Source: Polaromonas sp.
GTDB taxonomy: Bacteria > Pseudomonadota > Gammaproteobacteria > Burkholderiales > Burkholderiaceae_C
Reading direction: 5' to 3'
Assembly (NCBI GenBank): GCA_021731285.1
Contig: JAKFXR010000026.1
Location: 1 to 39,764, forward strand
Length of the DNA stretch: 39,764 bases
Positions 1 through 7,742 of this stretch are shown here, piece after piece (the first letter of the stretch is position 1; the number at the start of each line of letters is the position of its first letter). The position numbers and the translations under genes were made by a program. The notes beneath the pieces are model-generated. The model made no database searches. It worked only from the letters and a program-made list of their open reading frames with translations, and was not told where the DNA came from.

Positions 1-13
1 GGGCCGGGGATGG

Positions 14-34
14 ATCCCGGGTCGAGCCCGGGAT
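14..34. repeat. REP-like 8-5-8 hairpin, copy R1
   Basis: Perfect inverted repeat with arms at 14-21 (ATCCCGGG) and 27-34, separated by a 5-base loop TCGAG. Hairpins of the same 8-5-8 architecture and loop (TCGAG, or CTTGA in the other orientation) occur at 12893-12913, 12954-12974 and 18102-18122. It lies 33 bases before a copy of the AT-rich element described at 68-125. Confidence 0.75.
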
Positions 35-67
35 GACATACCGGGGAGCTTTTTCGCCGTCGCGATA

Positions 68-125
68 GCTATTATTTCAATAGCAAACTATTCTTGCCGT
101 TTAAGGGCAAAGTGCCGATTCCATT
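68..125 (+). repeat. Short interspersed element, copy E1 (intergenic)
   Basis: Copy 1 of 8. The 17-nt palindromic box is at 68-84 (GCTAT, 7 bases, ATAGC), and AAGGGC begins at 103, exactly 35 bases after the first base of the box. A short second stem (TTGCC/GGCAA) brackets the middle. It lies just downstream of arfB and next to REP-like hairpin R1. There is no gene in 1-145. Confidence 0.85.
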
Positions 126-145
126 ACAAACTTTTGGGGGTTGCC

Positions 146-553
146 CTATTCAATCACTTTTCCGCGGGAACTCTTGATCTCCGAGCGCTGGCTCTTGCCT
201 TCAAGCCGCCGCTGTTTGGAGCCATAGGTCGGCTTGGTGGCGCGGCGAGGTTTGGGTGGTACGGCCACGGCATCGATCACTTCCTGCAGGCGCGCCAGGG
301 CGTCGGCGCGGTTCATCTCCTGGGTGCGGTGTTGCTGGGCTTTGAGGACGAAAACGCCCTCTTGCGTGATGCGGCTGTCGCTCAGGGCCAGCAGGCGCTC
401 CTTGATGGCGTCGGGCAATGAGGAGGCCGCGATGTCAAAGCGAAGGTGGATGGCGCTGGAGACCTTGTTGACGTTTTGCCCGCCCGCGCCCTGGGCGCGG
501 ATGGCGCTGAACTCGACCTCGCGCTCGTCAACCGGGTAGCTGGGCGGCAGCAC
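146..553 (-). CDS. arfB: Alternative ribosome-rescue factor B (peptidyl-tRNA hydrolase ArfB/YaeJ)
   Basis: Release-factor-like protein that enters the A site of ribosomes stalled on non-stop mRNA and hydrolyses the peptidyl-tRNA. The catalytic GGQ is at residues 24-26 inside IRAQGAGGQNVNK, a strongly conserved class I release-factor signature. The C-terminus is long and basic (repeated K/R, ending near SSRGKVIE), as expected for the ArfB tail that threads into the empty mRNA channel. I chose the GTG at 553, giving 135 residues, because the recognisable family sequence begins there and it sits just after the aroQ stop. An ATG at 595 would add 14 residues that overlap aroQ and look unrelated to the family. 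It is the last gene of the minus-strand train and probably only hitchhikes with the catabolic genes. Confidence 0.88.
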   Translation of the reverse strand: MLPPSYPVDEREVEFSAIRAQGAGGQNVNKVSSAIHLRFDIAASSLPDAIKERLLALSDSRITQEGVFVLKAQQHRTQEMNRADALARLQEVIDAVAVPPKPRRATKPTYGSKQRRLEGKSQRSEIKSSRGKVIE

Positions 554-566
554 GGGCAGTGCCCCG

Positions 567-1016
567 TCAGGCGGCCATCTCTGCCAGGCCGGCAATCGCC
601 AGGGGGTAGCCCTTGACGCCGAAGCCGGCCATCACGGCCTTGGCCGCGGGCGAGAGGTAGGAGTGGTGGCGAAAAGCCTCGCGCGCATGCACGTTGCTGA
701 TGTGCAGCTCGATCAGCGTCACGCCCGCGCCCTTGATGGCGTCGTGCAATGCAACGCTGGTGTGGGTGTAGGCGCCGGCATTGAGCACCACGCCTATCAG
801 CGTGCCAGCAGCTTGCGCGCGCCCGGCTTCCTGGATGGCGTCAACCAGAACGCCTTCGTGGTTGCTCTGGCGAAAGTCCAGCTTCAGGCCGTGCGTGGCG
901 CAGGCCTTGACGCACAGGGCCTCGACATCAGCCAGCGTTTGCGAGCCGTACACCGCAGGTTCGCGTGTGCCCAGCAGGTTGAGGTTGGGGCCATTGAGGA
1001 CCAGGACTGTTTTCAT
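567..1016 (-). CDS. aroQ: 3-dehydroquinate dehydratase, type II
   Basis: Reversibly dehydrates 3-dehydroquinate to 3-dehydroshikimate in the cytoplasm. Type II dehydroquinases are small dodecameric flavodoxin-like enzymes of about 145-150 residues, and this one is 149. Visible family motifs are [14 protein letters not shown] at 7-20 with the catalytic Tyr at 23, NAGAYTHTS near 79-87, and HISNVHARE with the catalytic His at 110. The enzyme serves shikimate synthesis in many bacteria but also quinate catabolism. Its place at the end of a train with a dehydroshikimate dehydratase-like gene, an AroE-like dehydrogenase and an ABC importer argues for a catabolic or dual role here. The gene lies 30 bases beyond the Gfo/Idh/MocA gene. 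Confidence 0.95.
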   Translation of the reverse strand: MKTVLVLNGPNLNLLGTREPAVYGSQTLADVEALCVKACATHGLKLDFRQSNHEGVLVDAIQEAGRAQAAGTLIGVVLNAGAYTHTSVALHDAIKGAGVTLIELHISNVHAREAFRHHSYLSPAAKAVMAGFGVKGYPLAIAGLAEMAA

Positions 1017-1046
1017 GCGAGAAGCTTTCAGTGGTTTCGTGTTGTG

Positions 1047-2129
1047 TCAGATCAAATCCTGCAAGGCGACGGTCCGGCCGGTGGCGATGGAGTGGCGCAC
1101 GGCTTCGACGGCCAGCAGGCTTTGCAAGGCATCGGTGACAGAGATTATCGGTGCAGCCCTGCCTTCGATCAAATCGCAAAAATGCGCAAGCTGCGCGGCC
1201 AGTGGGTCTATCGCATCCACCGGCAGTTTTTGCTCGACAAAAGGCGTCCACCAGCCCGGCTCCTGCCCGCCCGCCGCATACGACCAGGTGCGCAGCGTCG
1301 GCACAGCCAGCGAGCCCTTGGTGCCAGCCACAAAGTAGCAGTCTTCCGACGGGTAGCGCGGGTAAGACGCTTCTTCGCCCGAGGTTTGCTCCCAGCTGCG
1401 AGGTGAGGCCACCGTGTCCGACAGGGTGAAGGTGCCCAGCGCGCCGCTCGCGAACTTCAGTGTCATCACGGCGCTGTCTTCCACCTCATAGCCGCGCACT
1501 GCGTTGGAGGCCACCGCATGCACGGACTCGATTTCTCCGCAGAGGTAGCGCAGGTTGTCCATCTCGTGGATCAGGTTGATCAGAATCGGACCGCCGCCGG
1601 CCTTGGTGCGCCAGGGACCCTGCTCAAAATAGCTGTCGGGCTTGTAGAACTGCGCGCTGCCCATGACGGTGACCACCCGGCCCAGCTGCCCGGAGGTAAT
1701 GGCCTGCAGCGCCAGTTGCAGTGTGCTGCTGTGCCGCCTGTGGTGCCCCACCAGCATGGGCACGGTGCTGCCCTGGAGCGCATCGGCCAGTTCCCGCCCG
1801 GCCTCCAGCGAATGAGCCACCGGCTTTTCGATCAGCGCCGCAAGGCCATGGCGCGCGCACAGCAGCGCGCCCGGCACATGCAGGTGATTGGGTGTGGCCA
1901 GAATCACACCGGCAGCCTGCAGCGAAGCCTGCCGCGCAAACATGTCTTCCAGGCTGGCAAACAGGGGCACGCCCAGTTGCTCTGCAAAAGCCGCTGTTGC
2001 CGGCATCGGGTCCACCACGGCGCAAAGCCGCGCGCGGGAGCTGGCCCGGATCAGTTCGATATGGCGGCGGCCTATGAGGCCGGCACCTGCCACGACGAGG
2101 GGCAGGCGGGAAGTGTCTGGGGCCGTCAT
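1047..2129 (-). CDS. Gfo/Idh/MocA-family NAD(P)-dependent oxidoreductase
   Basis: Predicted cytoplasmic dehydrogenase of a cyclic polyol or hydroxy acid. The N-terminal Rossmann fold carries GAGLIG at 15-20. The family EKP signature is at 101-103. The segment LINLIHEMDN around 183-192 carries the likely catalytic His188 and Asp191. At 360 residues the length is normal for the family. Members oxidise inositols, sugars and related ring alcohols, so in this cluster quinate, shikimate or a stereoisomer is a reasonable substrate; that is inference from context only. LigC of the protocatechuate 4,5-pathway belongs to the same superfamily but is shorter. The gene sits between the pcaB-like gene (40-base gap) and aroQ. 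Confidence 0.85.
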   Translation of the reverse strand: MTAPDTSRLPLVVAGAGLIGRRHIELIRASSRARLCAVVDPMPATAAFAEQLGVPLFASLEDMFARQASLQAAGVILATPNHLHVPGALLCARHGLAALIEKPVAHSLEAGRELADALQGSTVPMLVGHHRRHSSTLQLALQAITSGQLGRVVTVMGSAQFYKPDSYFEQGPWRTKAGGGPILINLIHEMDNLRYLCGEIESVHAVASNAVRGYEVEDSAVMTLKFASGALGTFTLSDTVASPRSWEQTSGEEASYPRYPSEDCYFVAGTKGSLAVPTLRTWSYAAGGQEPGWWTPFVEQKLPVDAIDPLAAQLAHFCDLIEGRAAPIISVTDALQSLLAVEAVRHSIATGRTVALQDLI

Positions 2130-2169
2130 GTGTTTTGAAGTTGTCTGTCAACGCGCAGTACAAGCAAAG

Positions 2170-3402
2170 TCAGGCGGTCACGGCCTCTGCGGCAGGTGCA
2201 TCAATGGCCTGGTTCAGGGCACTCAGGGCAGCCACCTGCGCGCGTGCCATCTTGCCCGCGTCGAGGGCCAGGGCCGGGCTGAACCATTCCTCCGCCTCCT
2301 GAGCAGACAGCCCTGCGCGCACGGCTTGCAGATTGGCCAGCATGCGCTGTGCATCCACCTCCAGCCCGGGCAGCGCCTGCCCCATGGCGCGGGCAGACCC
2401 ATGCGCAGACATCAGCAGCCCGGGCCACTCGGCCACCTCGGCCTGCCAGTTGCCCAGCGCGCGCTCATGCTCCTGCGGCATGGCCGCCAGCAAGGCCGCC
2501 ACGCGCTGCGGCGCACGTGCGCTGGCCGCCAGCGCCACCAGGCTGGCCACCGGGTTGTGCTTGTGCAGCATGGCTGTCGAGCTGCCACGGCCCGGCTCGG
2601 TGGGCTCACGGACTTCGCCCACTTCGAACTGGCTCATGAGTGAAATGTCTTTGGCAATTTTTCCGAGGCTGCCCACCATCAGACCCAGCTCACAACCCAG
2701 CGCCACCCATTCATCGCGCTGGGTGTGCCAGGCAAAGGCAGGCGCCTTGAGTTTGAGATCCGCCGCCATCAGTGCAAGCACCTGAGGCCCTTTGCCCTGC
2801 ATCTGCGCCAGCGTGCCGACCGCGCCGCCCAACTGCACGCCCAGGGCCTCGCGGGCACTGGCCTGCAGGCGCTGGCGGCTGCGCACCAGCGGCGCGGCCC
2901 AGCCGGCGCATTTCAGGCCAAAGCTGGTGACCGAGGCGGGCTGCATCAGCGTGCGCGCCAGCACCGGCTGATCGGCATGGCGGCTGGCCAGCGCCAGCAA
3001 CGCGGCGATGGCCCTGCTGACATCGGCATCGATCAGGCCCAGCGCGTCCCGGGTCACCAGCACCAGCGCGGTGTCTATCACGTCCTGCGAGGTCGAGCCA
3101 AAGTGCACAAACTCGCTGGCCTCCTTGTTGAACAGGCCCACGGTTTCTTTCAGGCTTTTGACCAGCGGAATGGCCAGGCTGCCGGACCGCCCGCTTTCGC
3201 GCACGATCTTGGCCACGTCAAACAGCTCGACCTTGCAGGTGCCGATGATGGACCGCGCCGCTGCTTCGGGAATCAGGCCAACACCGGCCTGCGCCCGCGC
3301 CAGCGATGCCTCGAACGCCAGCATGGCCTCCAGAAAATTGCGCTCGCTGAACGCCTCGAGAATTTCGGGCGTGGAAAGAAACCCTTCAAAAATACTGCTC
3401 AT
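2170..3402 (-). CDS. pcaB: 3-carboxy-cis,cis-muconate cycloisomerase-like protein (fumarase/aspartase superfamily)
   Basis: PcaB lactonises beta-carboxy-cis,cis-muconate, the ring-cleavage product of protocatechuate, in the beta-ketoadipate pathway. The protein has 410 residues. FVHFGSTSQDVIDTAL at 98-113 is characteristic of the PcaB/adenylosuccinate lyase branch, and GSSTAMLHKHNP at 273-284 matches the superfamily signature loop. Its ATG overlaps the stop of the preceding dehydratase gene by 4 bases, so the two are translationally coupled. That coupling supports a route from 3-dehydroshikimate through protocatechuate to carboxymuconate. Protocatechuate 3,4-dioxygenase genes are not in this window. 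A related lyase with another substrate cannot be excluded. Confidence 0.82.
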   Translation of the reverse strand: MSSIFEGFLSTPEILEAFSERNFLEAMLAFEASLARAQAGVGLIPEAAARSIIGTCKVELFDVAKIVRESGRSGSLAIPLVKSLKETVGLFNKEASEFVHFGSTSQDVIDTALVLVTRDALGLIDADVSRAIAALLALASRHADQPVLARTLMQPASVTSFGLKCAGWAAPLVRSRQRLQASAREALGVQLGGAVGTLAQMQGKGPQVLALMAADLKLKAPAFAWHTQRDEWVALGCELGLMVGSLGKIAKDISLMSQFEVGEVREPTEPGRGSSTAMLHKHNPVASLVALAASARAPQRVAALLAAMPQEHERALGNWQAEVAEWPGLLMSAHGSARAMGQALPGLEVDAQRMLANLQAVRAGLSAQEAEEWFSPALALDAGKMARAQVAALSALNQAIDAPAAEAVTA

Positions 3403-4292
3403 CTCTTCAGGCGAATCTGATTCGGCAGCGGAACGGAGCGCCGCAGCACATCCTCACCCAGCCAAAGTGCCGAGCGCCAGGCGCGTTGCGCCACGGTGGG
3501 CAGCGGCATCTGCTGGTAGTCGTCGTTGAAGACCTCAAAGCTGTAGTCACCGCGATAACCCAGCGCATGCAAGCGCGTCACCAGCACCGCCAGCGCCTCG
3601 CTGTGCACGCCCTCCCCCGGGAACACGCGAAAATGCCGCGCAGTGGCGATGCGCTCTTCAACCGACTTGATCTCGGTCCACATGAAGTCAGCCAGTTGCA
3701 CCAGAAACACCTTGTCCGGGTCCAGCATGTCCAGTTCGTCCAGCGAGGTGTTGGTGGCAAACATGTGAAACGAATCGAAGCCGAGCCCGAGGTTGGGCAT
3801 GTCGGCCTGGCAAATGATGTCCCAGGCCTGCGGAAACTCATTGACGGTGCGGCCCCAGGACAAGGCCTCGTAGGCAATCCGGATGTTCATCGGAATGGCC
3901 AGCATGGCGAGCTTGCGCAGGTCTTTGACCAGCGCCGCCGTGTCGCCCGTCGCATGCACCGAGGTGGACGAGCAGATCAGCAACAGGCGGCAGCCCAGCA
4001 TGTGGCACATCTCCAGCATGGACTTGGCAATGTCCACCTTGTAATCGTGCAAATGACCGGACAGGCCTTCAAAGTCCCGCAGCACCTGAAAACCGGTGAC
4101 GCGCAGGCCGCTGGCGCGCACCGCAGCCACCGCAGCGTCAATGCCCCCGGGGTGGCCCACAATGTCTTTGGCGGCCAGCATGATCTGGGTAAAACCGGCA
4201 TCACGCACGGCCTTGAGCTTGGCCTCCAGCGGCCCGGCCAGCGAGATGGTGTCCATCCCGAAGTCGTCGATGTTTCCACTGCGCTGGCTCAT
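3399..4292 (-). CDS. 3-dehydroshikimate dehydratase-like TIM-barrel protein (sugar phosphate isomerase/epimerase family)
   Basis: The protein has 297 residues and resembles the N-terminal half of bacterial QuiC1 dehydroshikimate dehydratases, which convert 3-dehydroshikimate to protocatechuate. The expected metal-ligand set can be placed: Glu142 in YEALSWG, Asp173 in GFDSFHMF, Gln199 in VQLADF and Glu253 in FEVFND. A Gln rather than His at the third position is, from memory, the QuiC1 pattern. QuiC1 proteins carry a C-terminal HPPD-like domain; here that domain is a separate gene just upstream, 4 bases away. The stop overlaps the pcaB-like start by 4 bases. The assignment follows from family and context; other isomerases of this superfamily remain possible. 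Confidence 0.8.
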   Translation of the reverse strand: MSQRSGNIDDFGMDTISLAGPLEAKLKAVRDAGFTQIMLAAKDIVGHPGGIDAAVAAVRASGLRVTGFQVLRDFEGLSGHLHDYKVDIAKSMLEMCHMLGCRLLLICSSTSVHATGDTAALVKDLRKLAMLAIPMNIRIAYEALSWGRTVNEFPQAWDIICQADMPNLGLGFDSFHMFATNTSLDELDMLDPDKVFLVQLADFMWTEIKSVEERIATARHFRVFPGEGVHSEALAVLVTRLHALGYRGDYSFEVFNDDYQQMPLPTVAQRAWRSALWLGEDVLRRSVPLPNQIRLKR

Positions 4293-4296
4293 GACG

Positions 4297-5205
4297 CTAC
4301 CCCGCCATGTTGTTGTGCACCAGCTCGAAGCTCACGCCACCCATCCAGGTTTTGGTGAGCGCGCCGCGGTCTTCGGTATGCACGCCGCGCGACTCGACAA
4401 ACTCCACGCCGCGCTGGCCCAGTTGCGCCACCGTGGCCAGCACATCGGCTGTGCCCAGGCCGACGCGTTGCAGGCCCTCGTCGTCTTCCACATCCAGCAC
4501 GCCGGCCTCGGGCTCGATCAGCTGGATGTAAAAGCGCGAAGCCGCGCGGCAGGGGCTGCGCAAAATGCGGCCCTTGGGCAGGATGCCAAAGCGCTGCTCG
4601 GCGGGCAACTCCGCAAAACCAAACAGCTCGCGGTAAAACTCGGTCCAGTCTTCGCTGCGGTCGTTGCCTATGTACTGCACTACGCCAAAGAAGTGCAGGC
4701 CCGCTACAGCGGGCGGACGCTGGTCCACGCCAGGGATGGGCACAAAGTCCACGTCGTAGATGGAGAACTTGTCATAACGGTCCACAAAATAGATGCGGCT
4801 GGTGCCCACGCCGTGAATGGCGGGAATGTTCAGCTCCATCACCTCGACGCGCGGCGGCACGGCCCAGGCGCCACGCTCCATCGCGCGGCCGTAGGCTGCG
4901 GCGGCGTCGCGCACGCGCAGCGCGACGGCAGCGATCACCGGTTTCTCGTTCGGCGCCGCCGCTTCGGGCAGCGCCGCATGGTGGGCGTTGACGATGACAT
5001 TGATGCCGCCCTGGCGGTACAACAAAATCTCGCGCGAGCGGTGCCTGGCAATTGGCCTGAAGCCCATCATCTCCAGCACCTGGCCCAGGGCCTGCGGCTT
5101 GGAGGTGGCGTATTCAATAAACTCAATGCCGTCAAGGCCCAGCGGGTTGGCCGTCTCGGAGATGGACTCCCGGTCGGCAGTAGCGGCTTGGTTTTGCATG
5201 CTCAT
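4297..5205 (-). CDS. Stand-alone HPPD-like VOC-superfamily protein (QuiC1 C-terminal-domain type)
   Basis: The protein has 302 residues with two vicinal-oxygen-chelate modules, resembling 4-hydroxyphenylpyruvate dioxygenase. Of the three positions aligning by eye with the iron ligands of HPPD, His171 (GLHFFGVV) and Glu294 (SFELVHN) are present. The middle His (normally in a GIQHIAL-like motif) appears as Arg247 in GLQRVGL. Activity as a normal HPPD is therefore doubtful. The ATG at 5205 was chosen because GGAGAA lies just upstream; a TTG at 5241 would overlap livF. The same domain is fused to dehydroshikimate dehydratase in QuiC1, and the adjacent dehydratase-like gene suggests the two proteins act together. 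Confidence 0.78.
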   Translation of the reverse strand: MSMQNQAATADRESISETANPLGLDGIEFIEYATSKPQALGQVLEMMGFRPIARHRSREILLYRQGGINVIVNAHHAALPEAAAPNEKPVIAAVALRVRDAAAAYGRAMERGAWAVPPRVEVMELNIPAIHGVGTSRIYFVDRYDKFSIYDVDFVPIPGVDQRPPAVAGLHFFGVVQYIGNDRSEDWTEFYRELFGFAELPAEQRFGILPKGRILRSPCRAASRFYIQLIEPEAGVLDVEDDEGLQRVGLGTADVLATVAQLGQRGVEFVESRGVHTEDRGALTKTWMGGVSFELVHNNMAG

Positions 5206-5237
5206 GGGGTTCTCCGGTGCGGGTTGCAGTACCACTG

Positions 5238-5990
5238 TCAATGCGGGGTGGCAAGTACGGCGCCGGGCACATGCCCGCCACCCAGAAACAGTCGCTCGAT
5301 GTTGGGGTCGGCCAGCAGCTCGGAGGCTGGCTTGTGCAGCACCAGCTGGCCAGACTCCAGCGCAATCGCGTCGTCGGACATCTTCAGCGCGCTCTTGACG
5401 TTTTGCTCCACCATCAGCACGGTCGTGCCTTCCGAAGCCAGTTTTTTCAGCAGCTTGAAGACGTCCTGCACCACCAGGGGCGACAGGCCGATCGAAGGTT
5501 CGTCAATCAGCAAGACCTTGGGGCGCAGAAGCAGCGCGCGCCCCACTTCGAGCTGCTTTTGCTCCCCGCCCGACAGGGCCGAGGCCTGCGAGTGCAAGCG
5601 CTCCTTGACCCGCGGAAACAGCTCCAGCACTTCAGGAATGCGCTCGTGCGTGGTCTTGGTGCCCAGCGTGATGCCGCCCAGCTCCAGGTTTTGAAACACG
5701 GTGAGCTGGCCAAACAGGTTGCGGCCCTGGGGCACAAAGGCAATGCCTTTGGCCAGCAAGGCTTTTTGTGTGGCGCCACTGATGTCCTCGCCATCGAGCA
5801 GCACACGGCCCTGGCGCGGCTTGAGCAAACCGAACAATGTCTTGAGCACGGTCGATTTACCCGCGCCATTGGGGCCCAGCAGCAAGGTGATGGAGCCGCG
5901 CCTGACCTTGAAGGACAGGTTGTTCAGGATCATGAAGTCCTTGTAGCCGGCCACCACGTCGTCAAATTCAATGCAAATATCGTCGGCCAT
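5238..5990 (-). CDS. livF: LIV-type (branched-chain amino acid/HAAT family) ABC transporter ATP-binding protein, LivF type
   Basis: One of the two cytoplasmic ATPases that power the importer encoded here. Walker A GPNGAGKST is at 39-47, the Q-loop lies in VPQGRNLF, the signature is LSGGEQKQL, and Walker B is VLLIDEP. The 250-residue length is normal. The ATG at 5990 is preferred: it follows the livG stop by one base, and an upstream in-frame start at 6053 would add 21 residues lying wholly within livG. LIV-type systems often carry aromatic or hydroxy acids rather than amino acids. The cluster points to a hydroaromatic or aromatic acid, but the substrate is not visible in the ATPase. Confidence 0.92.
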   Translation of the reverse strand: MADDICIEFDDVVAGYKDFMILNNLSFKVRRGSITLLLGPNGAGKSTVLKTLFGLLKPRQGRVLLDGEDISGATQKALLAKGIAFVPQGRNLFGQLTVFQNLELGGITLGTKTTHERIPEVLELFPRVKERLHSQASALSGGEQKQLEVGRALLLRPKVLLIDEPSIGLSPLVVQDVFKLLKKLASEGTTVLMVEQNVKSALKMSDDAIALESGQLVLHKPASELLADPNIERLFLGGGHVPGAVLATPH

Positions 5991-5991
5991 A

Positions 5992-6738
5992 TCAGTTTCC
6001 AAGGTACGCATCGAGAACTTCTTTGTTCCCACGAATTTCAGCCGGTGTGCCAATGGCCAGCACCCGCCCTTCCACCATCACCATGATGCGGTGGCACAGG
6101 TCCATCACAAAGTCCATGTTGTGTTCAATCACCACAAACGACCCCTTGCGGGTGCGGTTCAAGTCCTTGAGCAGCGTGGAAATGCCACCGACCAGGCTGG
6201 GGTTGACGCCCGCACAGGGCTCGTCAAGCAGCACCAGGTCGGGCTCGGCCATGAAGGCCATGGCGATGTCCACCAGCTTTTGCTGGCCGTAGCTGAGTGT
6301 TCCGGCCAGGCTGTCGGCCACGTGGCGGATGCGGAACTGGTCGATCAGCGCGTCGGCTTTTTCGCCCAGGCCGGAGTCTGGCGGCGCAAACATGCGGCCG
6401 AACATGGAGCCGGTGTGCTCCTGCGCGGCAACAATCAGGTTGTCGCGCACGGTCATCTTTCCAAACACCTGCAGCGTCTGGAAAGTTCGGCCCACACCGC
6501 GGCGGCTCAACTCCAGCGGCGACAGGCCGGTGATGTTCTTGCCATTGAGCTCGATCGCGCCCGCGTCGGGACTGATCTGGCCCAGCACGCTGTTGAACAT
6601 GGTGGTCTTGCCCGAGCCGTTGGGCCCGATCACGCCAAAAATTTCGCCGGGCATGACTTCAAAAGACACGTCGCCCACCGCCTGGATGGCGCCGTAGGCT
6701 TTCTTCAGGCCAGTGACCTTGAGAACAGGAGCCATCAT
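5992..6738 (-). CDS. livG: LIV-type ABC transporter ATP-binding protein, LivG type
   Basis: Second ATPase of the importer, 248 residues. Walker A GPNGSGKTT is at 38-46, the LivG-typical GVGRTFQ Q-loop region follows, the signature is LSYGQQKL, and Walker B is LVLLDEPCAG with the extended LivG-type loop. The C-terminus (EVLDAYLGN) is the usual LivG ending. It overlaps livM by 4 bases and is followed by livF one base after its stop, so translation of the three is tightly coupled. Confidence 0.93.
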   Translation of the reverse strand: MMAPVLKVTGLKKAYGAIQAVGDVSFEVMPGEIFGVIGPNGSGKTTMFNSVLGQISPDAGAIELNGKNITGLSPLELSRRGVGRTFQTLQVFGKMTVRDNLIVAAQEHTGSMFGRMFAPPDSGLGEKADALIDQFRIRHVADSLAGTLSYGQQKLVDIAMAFMAEPDLVLLDEPCAGVNPSLVGGISTLLKDLNRTRKGSFVVIEHNMDFVMDLCHRIMVMVEGRVLAIGTPAEIRGNKEVLDAYLGN

Positions 6739-7742
6739 GATGCACCTCCCACCCGCGCGGCGCTGGCGGTGCGCGCCGCCGAGGCCAGCCGCGCTGCGCG
6801 TTTGGCGCGCAGGCGGTCAGGAATGCTGAGCAAGCCATCGGGCAGCCAGACCATGAGCAGCACCACCGCTGCGCCAAACATCGGCAGGTACCAGTTGGAC
6901 ACCAGCGGCACATCGCGCAGCCATTCGGGCAGCACCACGCCGACTGCAGCGCCAATGACGGGCCCGAGAAAATAGCCCGCTCCGCCGACCACCACCATCA
7001 GGTACATCATGATGGACGCCGCCACGGTAAAGGGCCCGGGCTCGATGAACTGCACCAGCGAAGCAAACAGCGCCCCGGCCACGCCGGCGTACACGGCGCC
7101 GATGGCAAAACTCAGCAAGGTGTAGTTGCGGATGTCCACGCCCAGGCTTTCGGCGCGTATCGGGTTGTCGCGCAAGGCCTTGAAAGCCTTGCCCCAGGGC
7201 GAGCGCAGCAGGCCCCACAGCAAGCCCGCCATGATCAGCGTGACCGCCAGCACAAAGTAGTAGTAGGGCCGGTTGCCTTCGAGCGAATAACCAAGCAGCA
7301 TGGGGCGCGCAATGTTGTTGATGCCGAAGGTGCCGCCGGTCAGCCACTCTTCGTTGCGCATCACCAGCCAGATGGCGGTGTTGAAGCCCAGCGTGGCAAA
7401 CGCCAGGTAAATCGCCTGCACCCGCAAGGCCGGAAAGCCCAGGATCAGGCCCACGACAAAGCAGATCAGCGCGGCAGCGGGCAAGCCCACCCAGAAGCTG
7501 ACACCTGCTTTCATCATGATGGCCACGGTGTAGGCGCCTATGCCAAAGAAGGCCGCATGGCCAAGGGACTTTTGCCCGGCATAACCGACGGTCAGGTTCA
7601 GGCCCATGGTGGCAATGATGAAGATCAGCCAGTAGGTCAGCAGATAGATGCCGTAGTTCTTGAGGTACTGCGGCACAACAAAGACCAGCAGCATGCCCAG
7701 CACGGTGGCGACAAGCGCCGCCTTGTGGTTGAGGAGTTTCAT
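6735..7742 (-). CDS. livM: LIV-type ABC transporter permease, LivM type
   Basis: Inner-membrane permease of 335 residues with about ten hydrophobic segments. The LivM/LivH superfamily core is evident: GLNLTVGYAGQKSLGHAAFFGIGAYT near 47-72, GRAFKALRDNPIRAESLGVD-like cytoplasmic coupling helix (here WGKAFKALRDNPIRAES), and a C-terminal stretch rich in Gly and Val. The C-terminal tail after the last helix (RAKRAARLASAARTASAARVGG) is an Arg/Ala-rich cytosolic extension. The gene overlaps livH and livG by 4 bases each. Confidence 0.92.
   Translation of the reverse strand: MKLLNHKAALVATVLGMLLVFVVPQYLKNYGIYLLTYWLIFIIATMGLNLTVGYAGQKSLGHAAFFGIGAYTVAIMMKAGVSFWVGLPAAALICFVVGLILGFPALRVQAIYLAFATLGFNTAIWLVMRNEEWLTGGTFGINNIARPMLLGYSLEGNRPYYYFVLAVTLIMAGLLWGLLRSPWGKAFKALRDNPIRAESLGVDIRNYTLLSFAIGAVYAGVAGALFASLVQFIEPGPFTVAASIMMYLMVVVGGAGYFLGPVIGAAVGVVLPEWLRDVPLVSNWYLPMFGAAVVLLMVWLPDGLLSIPDRLRAKRAARLASAARTASAARVGGAS

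Noticed and set aside
3399..5205. The two QuiC1-like genes as a frameshifted fusion
   Set aside because: The domain order is opposite to that of the fusion, and each gene has its own ribosome site or coupled start, so they are genuine separate genes.
4096..5694. A 532-codon open frame on the plus strand
   Set aside because: It lies opposite three well-recognised minus-strand genes (dehydratase-like, HPPD-like and livF), and its product is a His/Ala/Arg-rich composition typical of antisense shadows in high-GC DNA.
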